A DNA stretch of 64,000 nt from Salipiger bermudensis (GCF_019801965.1 NZ_JAHVIA010000002.1:558001-622000), one strand, 5' to 3'. Shown: positions 8,706 to 19,011, numbered from the stretch's first letter. The notes: generated from the letters alone by a model not told the origin. Numbers and translations are program-made.

Positions 8706-9683
8706 ATGACCATTCTCATCGCAATCCTCTCGCGGCTCGCGAAGGCGGCACTGACCCTGCTTGCCATCGCTGTCCTGAACTTCTGCCTGCTGCACGCGGC
8801 GCCGGGTGATCCGGCGGTGGTGCTTGCGGGCGAGGCGGGCGCGGCCGACGAGCAGATGATCGCGCAGCTGCGCGAACGCTTCGGCCTTGACCAGCCGCTC
8901 TACGTGCAGCTTGGCAAGTATATCGCCGGCATCGTGCAGCTGGATCTCGGCTATTCCTTCCGCCAGAGCGCCCCGGTGATCGACCTGATCGCCGAGCGGC
9001 TGCCGGCGACGCTGCTGCTGACCCTGACCGCCTTCGTGATCTCGCTGACCTGCGGCATCGCGCTGGGCGTCGCCGCCGCCGCCCGCGTCGGCAAGGTGTC
9101 GGACTCGCTGCTGACCACGCTGGCGCTGCTGTTCTACGCCACGCCGCTTTACTGGCTGGCGCTGATGGCGGTGCTGGTGTTCTCGGTCTGGCTCGGCTGG
9201 CTGCCCGGCTTCGGCTACGAGACCGTGGGCGCCGATTTCTCGGGCTTCGCCCGCGCCATCGACATCCTCAAGCACCTGATCCTGCCGGCGCTGACGCTGG
9301 GGCTGTTCTTCATGGCGGTCTACATGCGCATGACGCGGGCCTCGATGCTCGAGGTCTCGACCGCCGATTTCGTCAAAACCGCCAAGGCCAAGGGTCTCTC
9401 GGGCGCGGTGATCCGTCGCCGTCACATCCTGCGCAACGCCATCCTGCCGGTGGTGACGCTGGCCGGCCTGCAGGCGGGACAGCTCGTCGGCGGCGCCGTG
9501 CTGACCGAGACGGTCTTTGCCTGGCCCGGCATCGGCCGGCTGATGTTCGAGAGCCTCGCCGCGCGTGATTACAACACGATCCTCGGCGTGTTCCTCGTCT
9601 CGGCCGCCATGGTCATCCTGTTCAACATCGTGACCGACATCGTCTACCGGATCGTCGATCCCCGGATTGGAGCGAGGGCCTGA
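8706..9683 (+). CDS. ABC transporter permease (DppB type)
   Basis: A 325-residue inner-membrane permease with six predicted transmembrane segments. The first is at residues 10-30, and a long periplasmic loop contains the usual RERFGLDQPLYVQ segment. The cytoplasmic coupling (EAA) loop is visible near residues 218-245 (TAKAKGLSGAVIRRRHILRN). It pairs with the DppC-type permease that starts 3 nt after its stop. A GAGGA ribosome-binding site precedes the ATG. The 102-nt gap after the binding-protein gene is usual where that protein is made in excess. Confidence 0.92.
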   Translation: MTILIAILSRLAKAALTLLAIAVLNFCLLHAAPGDPAVVLAGEAGAADEQMIAQLRERFGLDQPLYVQLGKYIAGIVQLDLGYSFRQSAPVIDLIAERLPATLLLTLTAFVISLTCGIALGVAAAARVGKVSDSLLTTLALLFYATPLYWLALMAVLVFSVWLGWLPGFGYETVGADFSGFARAIDILKHLILPALTLGLFFMAVYMRMTRASMLEVSTADFVKTAKAKGLSGAVIRRRHILRNAILPVVTLAGLQAGQLVGGAVLTETVFAWPGIGRLMFESLAARDYNTILGVFLVSAAMVILFNIVTDIVYRIVDPRIGARA

Positions 9684-9686
9684 GCC

Positions 9687-10520
9687 ATGTGGAAACGTTT
9701 CAGAAGCAATATCGGCGCCATGGTCGGGGTCGTCCTGCTGGCCGCCGTCATCCTGATCGCCATCTTCGCGCCGCTGATCTTCGCCAACACGCCCTGGCAG
9801 ATGGTGCAGCGCCCGTTCCTCGCTCCGTTCAGCATGGACAGCCTGCCGCTCGGCACCGACACGCTGGGCCGCGACGTGGCCGCGCAGCTCGCCTACGGCG
9901 CGCGGGTCTCGCTGCTGGTTGGGCTGGTCTCGACGTTGGTGGCGCTGCTCATCGGCGTGCCGCTGGGGGCGCTCGCCGGGTTCTATGGCGGCTATGTCGA
10001 TGAAGGCGCGATGCGCTTCACCGAGTTCTTCCAGACCATCCCCAACTTTGCGCTGGCCATCGTGCTGGTGGCGATCTTCGAGCCGACGCTGGCCTCGATC
10101 ACGCTGGCCATCGCCATCGTCTCCTGGCCGCCGGTGGCGCGCCTGGTGCGGGCCGAGGTGATGTCGGTGCGCAAGCGCGAATTCGTCGACGCTGCGACGC
10201 TGGCGGGCCTGTCGAAGCCGCGCATCCTGGTGCGGCAGGTGCTGCCCAACACGGTCTCGCCGATCATCGTCATGGCCTCGCTGATGGTCGCCACCGCGAT
10301 CCTGCTGGAGAGCTCGCTCTCCTTCCTCGGCCTCGGCGATCCCAACGCCATGAGCTGGGGTTACATGATCGGCGCCGCGCGCACGGTGATCCGCTCGGCC
10401 TGGTGGCTGAGCTTCTTCCCCGGCATCGCCATCGTCATCACGGTGCTGGCGCTGAACCTCATCGGCGAAGGTCTCAACGACGCGCTGAACCCGCACCTCT
10501 CCCGGAAGGGCAAGGCATGA
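9687..10520 (+). CDS. ABC transporter permease (DppC type)
   Basis: Second permease half (277 residues), with an N-terminal transmembrane helix at about 9-30, the PLGTDTLGRDV periplasmic motif that marks DppC/OppC proteins, and a coupling loop containing DAATLAGLSKPRILVRQVLPN. It forms the membrane channel with the preceding permease. Its last codons overlap the start of the ATPase gene by 4 nt (ATGA), which indicates coupled translation. Confidence 0.92.
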   Translation: MWKRFRSNIGAMVGVVLLAAVILIAIFAPLIFANTPWQMVQRPFLAPFSMDSLPLGTDTLGRDVAAQLAYGARVSLLVGLVSTLVALLIGVPLGALAGFYGGYVDEGAMRFTEFFQTIPNFALAIVLVAIFEPTLASITLAIAIVSWPPVARLVRAEVMSVRKREFVDAATLAGLSKPRILVRQVLPNTVSPIIVMASLMVATAILLESSLSFLGLGDPNAMSWGYMIGAARTVIRSAWWLSFFPGIAIVITVLALNLIGEGLNDALNPHLSRKGKA

Positions 10521-12130
10521 GCACGACACTTTCCATCGAACACCTCACCATCGGCCTGCCGGAGGGCGCGGATCGCCCCTACGCGGTCGAGGATGTGAGC
10601 ATGGCCATCGAGAAGGGCGAGATCCTCTGCGTGGTGGGCGAGTCCGGCTCCGGCAAGTCGATGACCGCCAACGCTCTGATGGGGCTGCTGCCGCCGGGCG
10701 TCAACGTGAAGGCCGGGCGCGCCGTATTCGAGGCGCGCGATGTCATCCGTCTGCCCGAGGCCGAGAAGCAGGCGCTGCGCGGCGCCAGCATGGCGATGAT
10801 CTTCCAGGAGCCGATGACGGCGCTGAACCCGCTGATGCGCATCGGCGACCAGATCGTCGAGGTGTTTGCCGCGCATGACCGCTACACCCAGTCCGAGCGT
10901 CGCGAGAAGGCGCTGGCGCTGATCCGCGAGGTGCAGCTGCCCGACCCGGAGAAGATCATCCGCGCCTACCCGTTCCAGCTTTCGGGCGGGCAGCGGCAGC
11001 GGGCGATGATCGCCATGGCGCTGGCCCTCGAGCCCAAGCTGCTGATCGCCGACGAGCCCACCACGGCGCTCGACGTGACCACGCAGGCGCAGATCCTCAA
11101 GCTGATCCTCGACCTGCGCGAGAAGCGCGGCATGGCAGTGATGTTCATCACCCACGATTTCGGCGTGGTGGCCGAGATTGCCGATCAGGTCATCGTCATG
11201 CGCATGGGCAAGGTGGTCGAGCGCGGCTCTGCCGCCGAGGTGCTCGAGAACCCGCAGCACGATTACACCAAGCGCCTGCTCGAGGCGATCCCGACGGGCA
11301 GGCTGCCCGAGGCGCGGCAGCTCTCCGAGACGCCGGCGCTCGAGATCAAGGGGCTGCGCAAGGTCTACCGCACCGGCGGCGGCCTGTTCAAACCGGTGCG
11401 CGAGGTGCGCGCGGTCGACGATGTCTCGCTCACCGTGGCGCGCGGCGAGGTGCTGGGGCTCGTGGGCGAGAGCGGCTCGGGCAAGTCGACGCTGGGGCGC
11501 ACCGCGGTGCGGCTGGTCACCCCCGATGGCGGGCAGGTGATGGTCGGCGGCACCGATCTGGCGGCGCTGTCGGACGAGGAGCTGCGCAAGCAGCGCCACA
11601 AGGTCCAGATGGTGTTTCAGGATCCCTATGCCTCGCTCAACCCGCGTCAGCGTATCATGGGCGCGATCACCGACGGGCCAATCACCCGCGGCATCCCCCG
11701 CAAAGAGGCCGAGGCCCGCGCCCGCGAGCTGCTCGAGATCGTGGGGCTTGGCGCCGATGCCGCCAGCCGCTTCCCGCACGAGTTCTCCGGCGGCCAGCGC
11801 CAGCGCATCGGCATCGCCCGCGCGCTTGCGATGGACCCGGAGCTGATCATCGCCGACGAGGCGGTCTCGGCGCTCGACGTGTCGATCCAGGCGCAGGTGC
11901 TCGACCTGCTGCGCGAGTTGCGCGAGAAGCTCGAGCTGTCGATCCTGTTCATCACCCACGACCTGCGCGTCGCGGCGCAGCTCTGCGACCGCATCGCGGT
12001 GATGCAGAAGGGCAAGCTGGTCGAGATCGGCACGGTGCATGACATCTTCCTGAACCCGCAGCAGGACTACACCCGCAAACTTCTCGCCGCCGTGCCCGGC
12101 GCCGACTGGGATCAGCAGGGAGCCGCCTGA
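10517..12130 (+). CDS. Fused double ATPase of the peptide/opine ABC transporter (DppD-DppF type)
   Basis: One 537-residue polypeptide carries two complete ABC ATPase domains where many systems use two genes. Domain 1 has Walker [11 protein letters not shown], signature [12 protein letters not shown] and Walker [12 protein letters not shown]. Domain 2 has [23 protein letters not shown] and [11 protein letters not shown]. Each is followed by the oligopeptide-transporter C-terminal extension (for example [15 protein letters not shown] and [15 protein letters not shown]). It powers import by the two permeases. The ATG at 10517 is set by the 4-nt overlap with the permease stop and by homology. Confidence 0.93.
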   Translation: MSTTLSIEHLTIGLPEGADRPYAVEDVSMAIEKGEILCVVGESGSGKSMTANALMGLLPPGVNVKAGRAVFEARDVIRLPEAEKQALRGASMAMIFQEPMTALNPLMRIGDQIVEVFAAHDRYTQSERREKALALIREVQLPDPEKIIRAYPFQLSGGQRQRAMIAMALALEPKLLIADEPTTALDVTTQAQILKLILDLREKRGMAVMFITHDFGVVAEIADQVIVMRMGKVVERGSAAEVLENPQHDYTKRLLEAIPTGRLPEARQLSETPALEIKGLRKVYRTGGGLFKPVREVRAVDDVSLTVARGEVLGLVGESGSGKSTLGRTAVRLVTPDGGQVMVGGTDLAALSDEELRKQRHKVQMVFQDPYASLNPRQRIMGAITDGPITRGIPRKEAEARARELLEIVGLGADAASRFPHEFSGGQRQRIGIARALAMDPELIIADEAVSALDVSIQAQVLDLLRELREKLELSILFITHDLRVAAQLCDRIAVMQKGKLVEIGTVHDIFLNPQQDYTRKLLAAVPGADWDQQGAA

Positions 12131-12132
12131 GC

Positions 12133-13032
12133 ATGATCGGCGTCGTCACCAATACCGCGTTCGAGATGTTCGACCGCTTCAGCCCGATCTTTGCCACCGA
12201 GGCACCCGAGATCACCATCCTGCGCCCGGAAGACGTGGCTCGGCCCGAGGAGGTGAGCTTTGTCTTCACCTTCCGCCCGGCCGATGATGCCTTCGCGCCC
12301 TATCCCAACCTGAAAGCGGTGTTCTCCGCCGGGGCAGGGACCGATGCCATCGACGCCTGCCCGTCGCTGCCCGAGGGTGTGCCGGTTTATCGCGTCGAGG
12401 ATGCCGATCAGGCGTTGCAGATGGCGGGCTATGCCGCCTTCCACGTGCATTGGCATCACCGTCACATGGCGCGATACGTGGCCCAGCAGCGCGACGCTGT
12501 CTGGGACCGGGTGCTGACCGGTCTGTCGCCGACCCACAAGCGGGTAGGGGTGCTGGGCTTCGGCCATATGGGCCGCGCGATTGCCAAGGCGCTTATGGCG
12601 CTGGGCTATCCGGTCTCGGCCTATGCGCGTTCGCAGCCCAAGCCGCCCGAGCCCGGCGTGCGCCATTTCACCGACGGCCAGCTCGACGCTTTCCTCGCCG
12701 AGAGCGACATGCTGGTCAACGTGCTGCCGCTGACCGAGCAGACCAAGGGGCTGATCGACGCCGCCTTCCTGCGCAAGCTGCCCGAGGGTGCGGCGCTGAT
12801 CCACATGGGGCGCGGCGGCCAGGTCGACGAGGCGCAGCTTCTCGATGTGCTGGACGAGGGCCATCTCTGCGGTGCCTCGCTCGACGTGTTCGACACCGAG
12901 CCCCTGCCGGCGGAGAGCCCGCTCTGGGGCCATCCCAAGGTGCTCATCACCCCGCATGTGGCCTCGATCCCCGAGGCGACCTTCGTCGTGCGCGGCATCC
13001 GCGACCGGATGCGCGCGCTCGTTCCCGCCTGA
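12133..13032 (+). CDS. D-2-hydroxyacid dehydrogenase (GhrA-like glyoxylate/hydroxypyruvate reductase)
   Basis: A 299-residue NAD(P)-dependent dehydrogenase that interconverts 2-keto acids and D-2-hydroxy acids. The Rossmann motif is GVLGFGHMGRAIAKAL near residue 140. The catalytic residues are Arg in MGRGGQVDE, Glu in DTEPLP and His in ITPHVAS. It starts 2 nt after the ATPase stop, so it is in the same operon. It probably reduces or oxidises a small keto- or hydroxy-acid released during breakdown of the imported compound, perhaps glyoxylate or a product of the aldolase; that role is inferred. Confidence 0.87.
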   Translation: MIGVVTNTAFEMFDRFSPIFATEAPEITILRPEDVARPEEVSFVFTFRPADDAFAPYPNLKAVFSAGAGTDAIDACPSLPEGVPVYRVEDADQALQMAGYAAFHVHWHHRHMARYVAQQRDAVWDRVLTGLSPTHKRVGVLGFGHMGRAIAKALMALGYPVSAYARSQPKPPEPGVRHFTDGQLDAFLAESDMLVNVLPLTEQTKGLIDAAFLRKLPEGAALIHMGRGGQVDEAQLLDVLDEGHLCGASLDVFDTEPLPAESPLWGHPKVLITPHVASIPEATFVVRGIRDRMRALVPA

Positions 13033-13063
13033 TCCTCTCCTCCTCCTCTCCCCGCAGGACGCT

Positions 13064-14458
13064 ATGACCACCGACCCCAACGACCTCTCCGCCCGCGAAC
13101 TTTCGGCCCGCGTCCGCTCCGGCACGCTCTCCGCCGCCTCGGTCATCCGCGACACGCTCGACCGCGTGGCGAAGATGAACCCGCGCGTGAACGCGATTAT
13201 CCAGGATTGCGGCGCCGATGCCATGGCCGAGGCCGAGGCGCTCGACGCGCGCATCGCCAAGGGCGAGACGGTGGGGGCGCTGGCGGGCGTGCCGGTGACC
13301 ATCAAGGTGCTGTCGGATCAGGCGGGCTATGCCTCGACCAACAGCTGCCGCATCTTCAAGGACGTGATGGCGACCGAGGATGCGCCCTTCCTGCGCCACC
13401 TGCGCGAGAAGGATGCCATCGTCATCGGCCGGACCAACACGCCGGCTTTCTCCTATCGCTGGTTCACCACCAATGGCTTCTACGGCGACACCAGGAACCC
13501 GCATAACGAGGCGCTGACCGCCGGCGGCTCGTCGGGCGGGGCAGGGGCCGCGGTGGCGACCGGGATGGGGCATATCGGCCACGGCACCGACATTGCCGGT
13601 TCGATCCGCTATCCCGCCTATGCCTGCGGCGTGCAGGGGCTGCGCCCGACGCTGGGACGGGTGCCGATGTTCAACGCCTCCTCCGGCGATCGCGGCGTGG
13701 GGCCGCAGCTGATGGCGGTCTCTGGGCCGCTGGCGCGCCGGGTCGACGATCTGCGGCTGGGGCTCGAGGGCATGGCGGGCTACGCGCCGGAGGATGTCTG
13801 GAGCGCGCCGGTGCCGCTCAACGGCCCGGCCTATCGCCGCCGGGTGGCGCTGGTGAAGCGCCCGGGCGGGATCGATCCCGATCCGCGCATCCTCGAGGAT
13901 CTGGACCGCGCAGCCGCGATCTTCCGCGCCGCCGGCTGGCAGGTGGACGAACCGAGCGAGATCCCGGAGATTCGTGAGGCGGTGGAGCTGCAGATCGATC
14001 TCTGGCTCTCCGACGATCACGCCACCAAGCTGCGCATGGCCCATGAGGAGGGCGATCCCGGCGCCATCGCGCTGCTCGAGCATTACGCGCCCCGCGCCGA
14101 GGCCATCGATGCGAAGCGCTTCGGCGAGGTGTTCCAGCGCCGCGCCACGCTGGCCCGCCACTGGCGTCACTTCCTGCAGGACTATCCCGTGGTGCTGATG
14201 CCGGTCTCGGCGGAACTACCCTTCAAGCAGGATGCCGACCTCGCCGGTGGCGATGCCGTGGCGCGGCTCTGGGAGGCGCAGCTGCCGCAGATCGCCTTCC
14301 CGGCGCTGGGTCTGCCGGGCATCGCGGTGGCCTCGGGCGTGGTCGACAATGTGCCCTCGGGCGTGCACCTGATCGGGGCGCCCTGGCGGGAGGACGTGCT
14401 CTGCGACGCGGGCGAGGTTCTCGAACACGGCTTCGGCTTTCCCGGCCTGGTGTCCTGA
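13064..14458 (+). CDS. Amidase (amidase-signature family)
   Basis: A 464-residue amidase-signature hydrolase. The Ser-cisSer-Lys triad is visible: Lys in PVTIKVL, cis-Ser in TAGGSSGG and the nucleophilic Ser in GTDIAGSIR. It hydrolyses a carboxamide or aryl/acyl amide. The ATG at 13064 is preferred, preceded by AGGA. It is the last gene of the rightward operon, 31 nt after the dehydrogenase. Together with the acetylpolyamine hydrolase and the M20 deacylase it is the third amide-cleaving enzyme under the same regulator, which argues that the transported compound has several amide bonds. Confidence 0.88.
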   Translation: MTTDPNDLSARELSARVRSGTLSAASVIRDTLDRVAKMNPRVNAIIQDCGADAMAEAEALDARIAKGETVGALAGVPVTIKVLSDQAGYASTNSCRIFKDVMATEDAPFLRHLREKDAIVIGRTNTPAFSYRWFTTNGFYGDTRNPHNEALTAGGSSGGAGAAVATGMGHIGHGTDIAGSIRYPAYACGVQGLRPTLGRVPMFNASSGDRGVGPQLMAVSGPLARRVDDLRLGLEGMAGYAPEDVWSAPVPLNGPAYRRRVALVKRPGGIDPDPRILEDLDRAAAIFRAAGWQVDEPSEIPEIREAVELQIDLWLSDDHATKLRMAHEEGDPGAIALLEHYAPRAEAIDAKRFGEVFQRRATLARHWRHFLQDYPVVLMPVSAELPFKQDADLAGGDAVARLWEAQLPQIAFPALGLPGIAVASGVVDNVPSGVHLIGAPWREDVLCDAGEVLEHGFGFPGLVS

Positions 14459-14749
14459 CAAAGCTTGACAGATGGGGCACGAAGCCCCATTTGGGACCGG
14501 TAACGCTGCGCTGCCGCGTGAGCTAGCCGTGCCATTGGGGAGATTGCCTCCCCGTCGGGCGCATCAGCGTTACCACGACCGATTTCCCCATCACGCAGGG
14601 TTCTCGATGCGACGGCCGGATGGCGCGGGATACGCCCGCCTGTCCCGAGGCCGCGCCGCACCCTGACCATGTCGCCCGTCCCGGGCGGCAGGTTCGTACG
14701 CCGTATTCGTGCCCGTGGAAGGGCCGTGCGGCCCGACAAAGGATATCTC
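14459..14749 (+). other. Leader/intergenic region before the DEAD-box helicase
   Basis: No gene is supported here. A perfect 7-bp hairpin at 14472-14490 (ATGGGGC/GCCCCAT) could end the amidase operon but has only a short T run. A second hairpin lies at 14537-14553 (GGGGAG/CTCCCC). Helicase genes often have long structured leaders, so the rest may be a 5' untranslated region. An in-frame ATG at 14669 exists but gives a non-family, arginine-rich N-terminus. Confidence 0.45.
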
Positions 14750-16042
14750 TTGTTCGATTTCGACATGCTCGGCCTCGCGCCGACTCTCTCCGAAGCCCTG
14801 AAGCGCAACGGCTTTTCCGAGCCGACCCCGATCCAGAACCAGGCGATCCCGCTGGCGCTCGAGGGGCATGACGTGCTCGGCCTCGCCCAGACCGGCACCG
14901 GCAAGACGCTGGCCTTCGGCCTGCCGCTGATCGACGGCCTGCTGGCCCAGCCCGGCAAGCCCGCGCCCAAGACCGTCAAGGCTCTGGTGCTGGCGCCGAC
15001 CCGCGAGCTGGTCAACCAGATCGCCGACAGCCTGCGTCAGCTTACCGATGGCACCAAGCTGCGCGTCGGCACCGTGGTCGGCGGCCAGTCGATCAACCGC
15101 CAGATCAACTTCCTGAGCCGCGGCACCGACATCCTCGTCGCCACGCCCGGCCGCCTCATCGACCTGATGGACCGCAAGGCGGTGGATCTCTCGACCGTGC
15201 GCCAGCTGGTGCTCGACGAGGCCGACCAAATGCTCGACATGGGCTTCATCCACGCCCTGCGCCGCATTGCGCCGCAGCTCGGCACGCCGCGCCAGACCAT
15301 GCTGTTTTCGGCCACCATGCCGAAGCAGATGGAAGAGCTCTCCTCCGCCTACCTGACCAACCCGCGCCGGGTGCAGGTCTCGCCTCCGGGCAAGGCCGCC
15401 GACAAGATCACCCAGTCGGTTCATTTCGTCGACAAGGCGGGCAAGCCGTCGAAGCTGCGCGAGGTGCTGGGCCGCGATGACGAGTCGCTGACGCTGGTCT
15501 TCGCCCGCACCAAGCACGGTGCCGAGCGGCTGATGAAGGGGCTGGTGGCCGATGGCTACAACGCCGCCTCGATCCACGGCAACAAGAGCCAGGGCCAGCG
15601 CGACCGCGCCATCAAGGCGTTCCGCGACGGCGAGATCAACGTGCTCGTTGCCACCGACGTGGCCGCGCGCGGCATCGACATCCCCGGCGTGGCCTACGTG
15701 GTCAACTACGACCTGCCGGAAGTGCCCGACAACTACGTGCACCGCATCGGCCGCACCGCCCGCGCCGGCCGCGAGGGCGAGGCGATTGCCTTCTGCGCGC
15801 CCGACGAGGCCGATCTGCTGCGCCAGATCCAGAAGCTGATGAAGATCGACATCCCCGTGGCCTCCGGTGACGCGCCGACCGAGCTGACCGAGGGCGGCCC
15901 GCGCCGTCGTCGCGGTGGCGGCGGTGGCGGTGGCGGCCGGGGCCGTGGCGGCTTCGGCGGTGGCAAGCCGCAGGGCGCCGGTGGCAAGCCCGGCGGTGGC
16001 CAGGGGCAACGGCGCCGTCGTCCGCGCCGCCGCGCGGCCTGA
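14750..16042 (+). CDS. DEAD-box RNA helicase (RhlE/CsdA type)
   Basis: An ATP-dependent RNA helicase acting on structured RNA, for example in ribosome assembly or cold adaptation. All motifs are present in order: Q-motif EPTPIQNQAIP, motif I AQTGTGKT, Ia PTRELVNQ, Ib TPGRL, II DEAD, III SAT, V TDVAARGIDI and VI HRIGRTARAG. The C-terminal tail of about 45 residues is rich in Gly and Arg, an RGG-like RNA-binding tail. I place the start at the TTG at 14750, because AAGGA lies 6 nt upstream and the product begins MFDFDMLGL as in relatives. ATGs at 14669 and 14765 are alternatives. Confidence 0.92.
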   Translation: MFDFDMLGLAPTLSEALKRNGFSEPTPIQNQAIPLALEGHDVLGLAQTGTGKTLAFGLPLIDGLLAQPGKPAPKTVKALVLAPTRELVNQIADSLRQLTDGTKLRVGTVVGGQSINRQINFLSRGTDILVATPGRLIDLMDRKAVDLSTVRQLVLDEADQMLDMGFIHALRRIAPQLGTPRQTMLFSATMPKQMEELSSAYLTNPRRVQVSPPGKAADKITQSVHFVDKAGKPSKLREVLGRDDESLTLVFARTKHGAERLMKGLVADGYNAASIHGNKSQGQRDRAIKAFRDGEINVLVATDVAARGIDIPGVAYVVNYDLPEVPDNYVHRIGRTARAGREGEAIAFCAPDEADLLRQIQKLMKIDIPVASGDAPTELTEGGPRRRRGGGGGGGGRGRGGFGGGKPQGAGGKPGGGQGQRRRRPRRRAA

Positions 16043-16061
16043 GCGCCGATGATCGGGACGG

Positions 16062-16089
16062 GCCAAGATTTTTGGCTAAAAATCTTGGC
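16062..16089 (+). terminator. Hairpin after the helicase gene
   Basis: Arms 16062-16073 and 16078-16089 pair perfectly over 12 bp around the loop GGCT, with an internal run of five T/A. It lies 20 nt after the helicase stop and immediately before a second, stronger terminator. Confidence 0.6.
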
Positions 16090-16101
16090 GCCGGTGAAGA
16101 C

Positions 16102-16138
16102 AAAACGCCCGGACGGGGGATCTCCGTCCGGGCGTTTT
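16102..16138. terminator. Bidirectional terminator between helicase and gatB
   Basis: A perfect 15-bp stem (16102-16116 with 16124-16138) has a 7-nt loop and begins AAAA and ends TTTT, so it works in both directions. It lies between two convergent genes. Confidence 0.9.
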
Positions 16139-16162
16139 CTGTTCTCGGGGTGGCGCTGGCGC

Positions 16163-17677
16163 TTACTGGGCCAGCTTCTTTGCGACGATCTCGTTGACCG
16201 CCTTGGGGTTGGCCTTGCCGCCGGTGGCCTTCATCACCTGGCCCACGAACCAGCCCGCGAGCTTGGGGTTCTGCTTGGCCTTCTCGACCTGCGCCGGGTT
16301 GGCGGCGATGATCTCGTCGACCGCGGTCTCGATGGCTCCGGTGTCGGTCACCTGCTTCATGCCGCGCTCTTCGACGATCTTCTCCGGGTCGCCGCCCTCG
16401 GTATAGACGATCTCGAACAGGTCCTTGGCGATCTTGCCCGAGATGGCATCCGACTTGATCAGCCGCACGATGCCCGCGAGCTGCGCTGGCGAGACCGGGC
16501 TCTCGGTGATCTCGTGGCCTTCCTTCTTCAGGCGGCCGAAGAGCTCGTTGATCACCCAGTTGGCGGCGAGCTTGCCATCGCCCGCATCGCCGGCGACCTG
16601 CTCGAAATAGGCGGCGTTGGCGACCTCGGCGGTCAGCACCCCGGCGTCATACTCGGAAAGGCCGAAATCCTTCACGAAGCGCGCCTTCTTCTCGTCGGGC
16701 AGCTCGGGCAGGGAGGCGGCGATGTCGTCGACCCAGGCCTGCTCGATCTCGAGCGGCAGCAGGTCGGGATCGGGGAAGTAGCGGTAATCATGCGCCTCTT
16801 CCTTCGAGCGCATCGAGCGCGTCTCGCCCTTGTCCGGATCGTAGAGACGGGTCTCCTGGTCGATCGAGCCGCCGGCCTCGAGGATGGCGATCTGGCGCTT
16901 CGCCTCGTAGTCGATGGCCTGCTGGATGAAGCGCATGGAGTTCATGTTCTTGATCTCGCAGCGGGTGCCGAGATGCGAGAAATCCTGGGTTTCCTGGTAT
17001 TTCTCGTACTGGCCCGGACGGCAGACCGAGACGTTGACATCGGCGCGCAGGTTGCCGTTCTGCATGTTGCCGTCGCAGGTGCCGAGGTAGCGCAGGATCT
17101 GGCGCAGCTTCGACACGTAGGCCGCCGCTTCCTCGGGGCCGCGGATATCGGGGCGCGAGACGATCTCCATCAGCGCCACGCCGGTGCGGTTGAGGTCGAC
17201 GAAGGACATGTTGGGGTCCATGTCGTGGATCGACTTGCCGGCATCCTGCTCGATATGGATGCGCTCGATGCGCACGCGGCGAGCGACGCCCGGCTCCATG
17301 TCGACGATCACCTCGCCCTCGCCCACGATCGGGTGGTAGAGCTGGCTGATCTGGTAGCCTTGCGGCAGGTCGGGATAGAAGTAGTTCTTGCGGTCGAAGG
17401 CGGATTTCAGGTTGATCTCGGCCTTCAGGCCAAGCCCGGTGCGCACCGCCTGCTCGACGCAATACTCGTTGATCACCGGCAGCATGCCCGGCATCGCCGC
17501 GTCGACGAAGGCGACGTTGGCGTTGGGCTCGGCGCCGAACTTGGTCGAGGCCCCCGAGAACAGCTTGGCCTCGGAGGAGACCTGCGCATGGACCTCCATG
17601 CCGATCACCAGTTCCCAATCGTATTTCGCCCCGGCGATGACCTTGGGTTTGGGGGGCTCGAAGCTCAGGTCAAGCAT
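16163..17677 (-). CDS. gatB: Asp-tRNA(Asn)/Glu-tRNA(Gln) amidotransferase subunit B
   Basis: Subunit B of the GatCAB complex (504 residues), which binds mischarged Glu-tRNA(Gln) or Asp-tRNA(Asn), phosphorylates the side chain and receives ammonia from GatA. The N-terminal signature [12 protein letters not shown], the SKLFSG-like stretch (EAKLFSGAS), the catalytic [17 protein letters not shown] segment and the C-terminal YqeY-like tail (from about residue 360) are all present. gatA and gatC are not adjacent. The start overlaps the end of the upstream unknown gene by 13 nt, so the two are probably co-transcribed. Confidence 0.96.
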   Translation of the reverse strand: MLDLSFEPPKPKVIAGAKYDWELVIGMEVHAQVSSEAKLFSGASTKFGAEPNANVAFVDAAMPGMLPVINEYCVEQAVRTGLGLKAEINLKSAFDRKNYFYPDLPQGYQISQLYHPIVGEGEVIVDMEPGVARRVRIERIHIEQDAGKSIHDMDPNMSFVDLNRTGVALMEIVSRPDIRGPEEAAAYVSKLRQILRYLGTCDGNMQNGNLRADVNVSVCRPGQYEKYQETQDFSHLGTRCEIKNMNSMRFIQQAIDYEAKRQIAILEAGGSIDQETRLYDPDKGETRSMRSKEEAHDYRYFPDPDLLPLEIEQAWVDDIAASLPELPDEKKARFVKDFGLSEYDAGVLTAEVANAAYFEQVAGDAGDGKLAANWVINELFGRLKKEGHEITESPVSPAQLAGIVRLIKSDAISGKIAKDLFEIVYTEGGDPEKIVEERGMKQVTDTGAIETAVDEIIAANPAQVEKAKQNPKLAGWFVGQVMKATGGKANPKAVNEIVAKKLAQ

Positions 17678-19011
17678 GGCGTTTCCTCGTCTCGCAATTC
17701 GCGACGGGGATACGCCAGAGCGGCAGAGGGAGCAAGAGTGCTGGAGGCGCAGGGCGCCGGAGACAGGGTCACACCGCTGTCGGTGAAGTGAACTTCGCGC
17801 CCGAGGCGCAATTGATGGGCGAAATGCTCCGCCAGCGCCGAGCGCGCGCGGCTCTCGCCGAGGCGCAGGCGCTCGCCGCCCTCGGTCTTGCAGGCGAAGG
17901 GGCGCGAGCTGGCCCAGAGCGCGGGGTGGATCTCGCGCAGGTGATCCTCGACGATCCAGCCGAAGCAGCCGCTGATCCGGGCCCGGGCGCTGCTCGGCTC
18001 GGAGGCGCCGGAGAGGGTCATGCCGCAGAACGCCGCGAGCAGGTTGGCGGTGTGCTGGTCGGGGCGGCGGGTCAGGATGTCGTGCAGCCCTTCGGTGAAG
18101 AGCTCGGCGTCGACATGGGCGAAGCCGCGCTGATGCGCGCCCGAAAGCGCGTCGAGCCAGACCCAGACATAGCCGCCGGCCCCCCAGACATCGGCGGTGC
18201 GCCCGGCGGTGCGCCGGGCCTCGATCTCGAGCCGGTCCCAGTTGCCGAAGCGGCTGGGCATCAGGTCGCGGCCGAGAGCGCGCATGTGGGCCGGGCAGCC
18301 CGGGTCGAGATCGATCAGGTCTTCATATTCATCGGCCACCCGGCGGCTCGGTCGCGGATCGAGATCGAGCAGCGCGCAGCGCAGCGCGGCGATGCCGGCG
18401 GAATCGTATTCCAGCGGATGGAAGGGCGCGATCAGCCGCGCGGCAGTCTCGAGATGCTGCGAGCGCGCATCGGCGCGCAGCGCCGCGGCCTCCTGGCCGC
18501 CCGGCGCCATGAGCCAGGCCTCGGCGAGGGTGAGATGGGCGCGCGCCACGGCGCAGGAAAGCCAGGGATCCTCGCCCAGCCGATCGACCGCGTCGTGCAG
18601 GCAGAACAGCGTCCGGCGGGCCGTGGTCGGATCGGTTTCGGCCACCGCGGCGAGCGCGGTCTCGACGACGTCGGAGCAGGCGCCCTCAGCCAGCAGCAGA
18701 GCGATCGGCACCCCGCCCTTGGTCGCGGCGCGGGCGGTATCGGCCTCGCGCAGCTGGTCGGACAGCCGCGCCCACTCTTCCTGGCGCGCGAGGTAGCGCC
18801 CGGCGAGGCGCAGGCTTTCGCAATCCGAGGCGTCGGGAGAACTGCCGCGCACCGGGATGTGCAGGCGCGTCGGGGCGACCGTGTCGCGGGGCCGGGGCGG
18901 GGCCGCCTTCGCGCTCGCCGCCAGCGCGGCATAGGTGTCGACGCGGCTCCTGCGCGGCAGGAAGGCGCGGGCAAGGTGAAGCAGCGAGGCTGGGCGGGCG
19001 AGTACGGTCAT
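17665..19011 (-). CDS. Conserved hypothetical protein, co-transcribed with gatB
   Basis: I do not recognise a named family for this product of about 448 residues. It has a basic N-terminus, no convincing membrane segment or signal peptide, and a mostly helical, alanine/leucine-rich body. Repeated helix-pair spacing could be TPR-like (for example around [12 protein letters not shown] and [21 protein letters not shown]). The central motif [22 protein letters not shown] stands out; it is given here in two parts, [11 protein letters not shown] and [11 protein letters not shown]. The stop overlaps gatB by 13 nt. The ATG at 19011 or the GTG at 19017 may be the start; neither has a clear ribosome-binding site. 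Long open frame and codon bias support a real gene. Confidence 0.7.
   Translation of the reverse strand: MTVLARPASLLHLARAFLPRRSRVDTYAALAASAKAAPPRPRDTVAPTRLHIPVRGSSPDASDCESLRLAGRYLARQEEWARLSDQLREADTARAATKGGVPIALLLAEGACSDVVETALAAVAETDPTTARRTLFCLHDAVDRLGEDPWLSCAVARAHLTLAEAWLMAPGGQEAAALRADARSQHLETAARLIAPFHPLEYDSAGIAALRCALLDLDPRPSRRVADEYEDLIDLDPGCPAHMRALGRDLMPSRFGNWDRLEIEARRTAGRTADVWGAGGYVWVWLDALSGAHQRGFAHVDAELFTEGLHDILTRRPDQHTANLLAAFCGMTLSGASEPSSARARISGCFGWIVEDHLREIHPALWASSRPFACKTEGGERLRLGESRARSALAEHFAHQLRLGREVHFTDSGVTLSPAPCASSTLAPSAALAYPRRELRDEETPCLT

Noticed and set aside
6759-10529. A 1256-codon open frame antisense to the aldolase and ABC transporter genes
   Set aside because: The protein is His/Arg/Gly/Asp low-complexity, typical of the opposite strand of GC-rich genes; the plus strand holds recognisable proteins.
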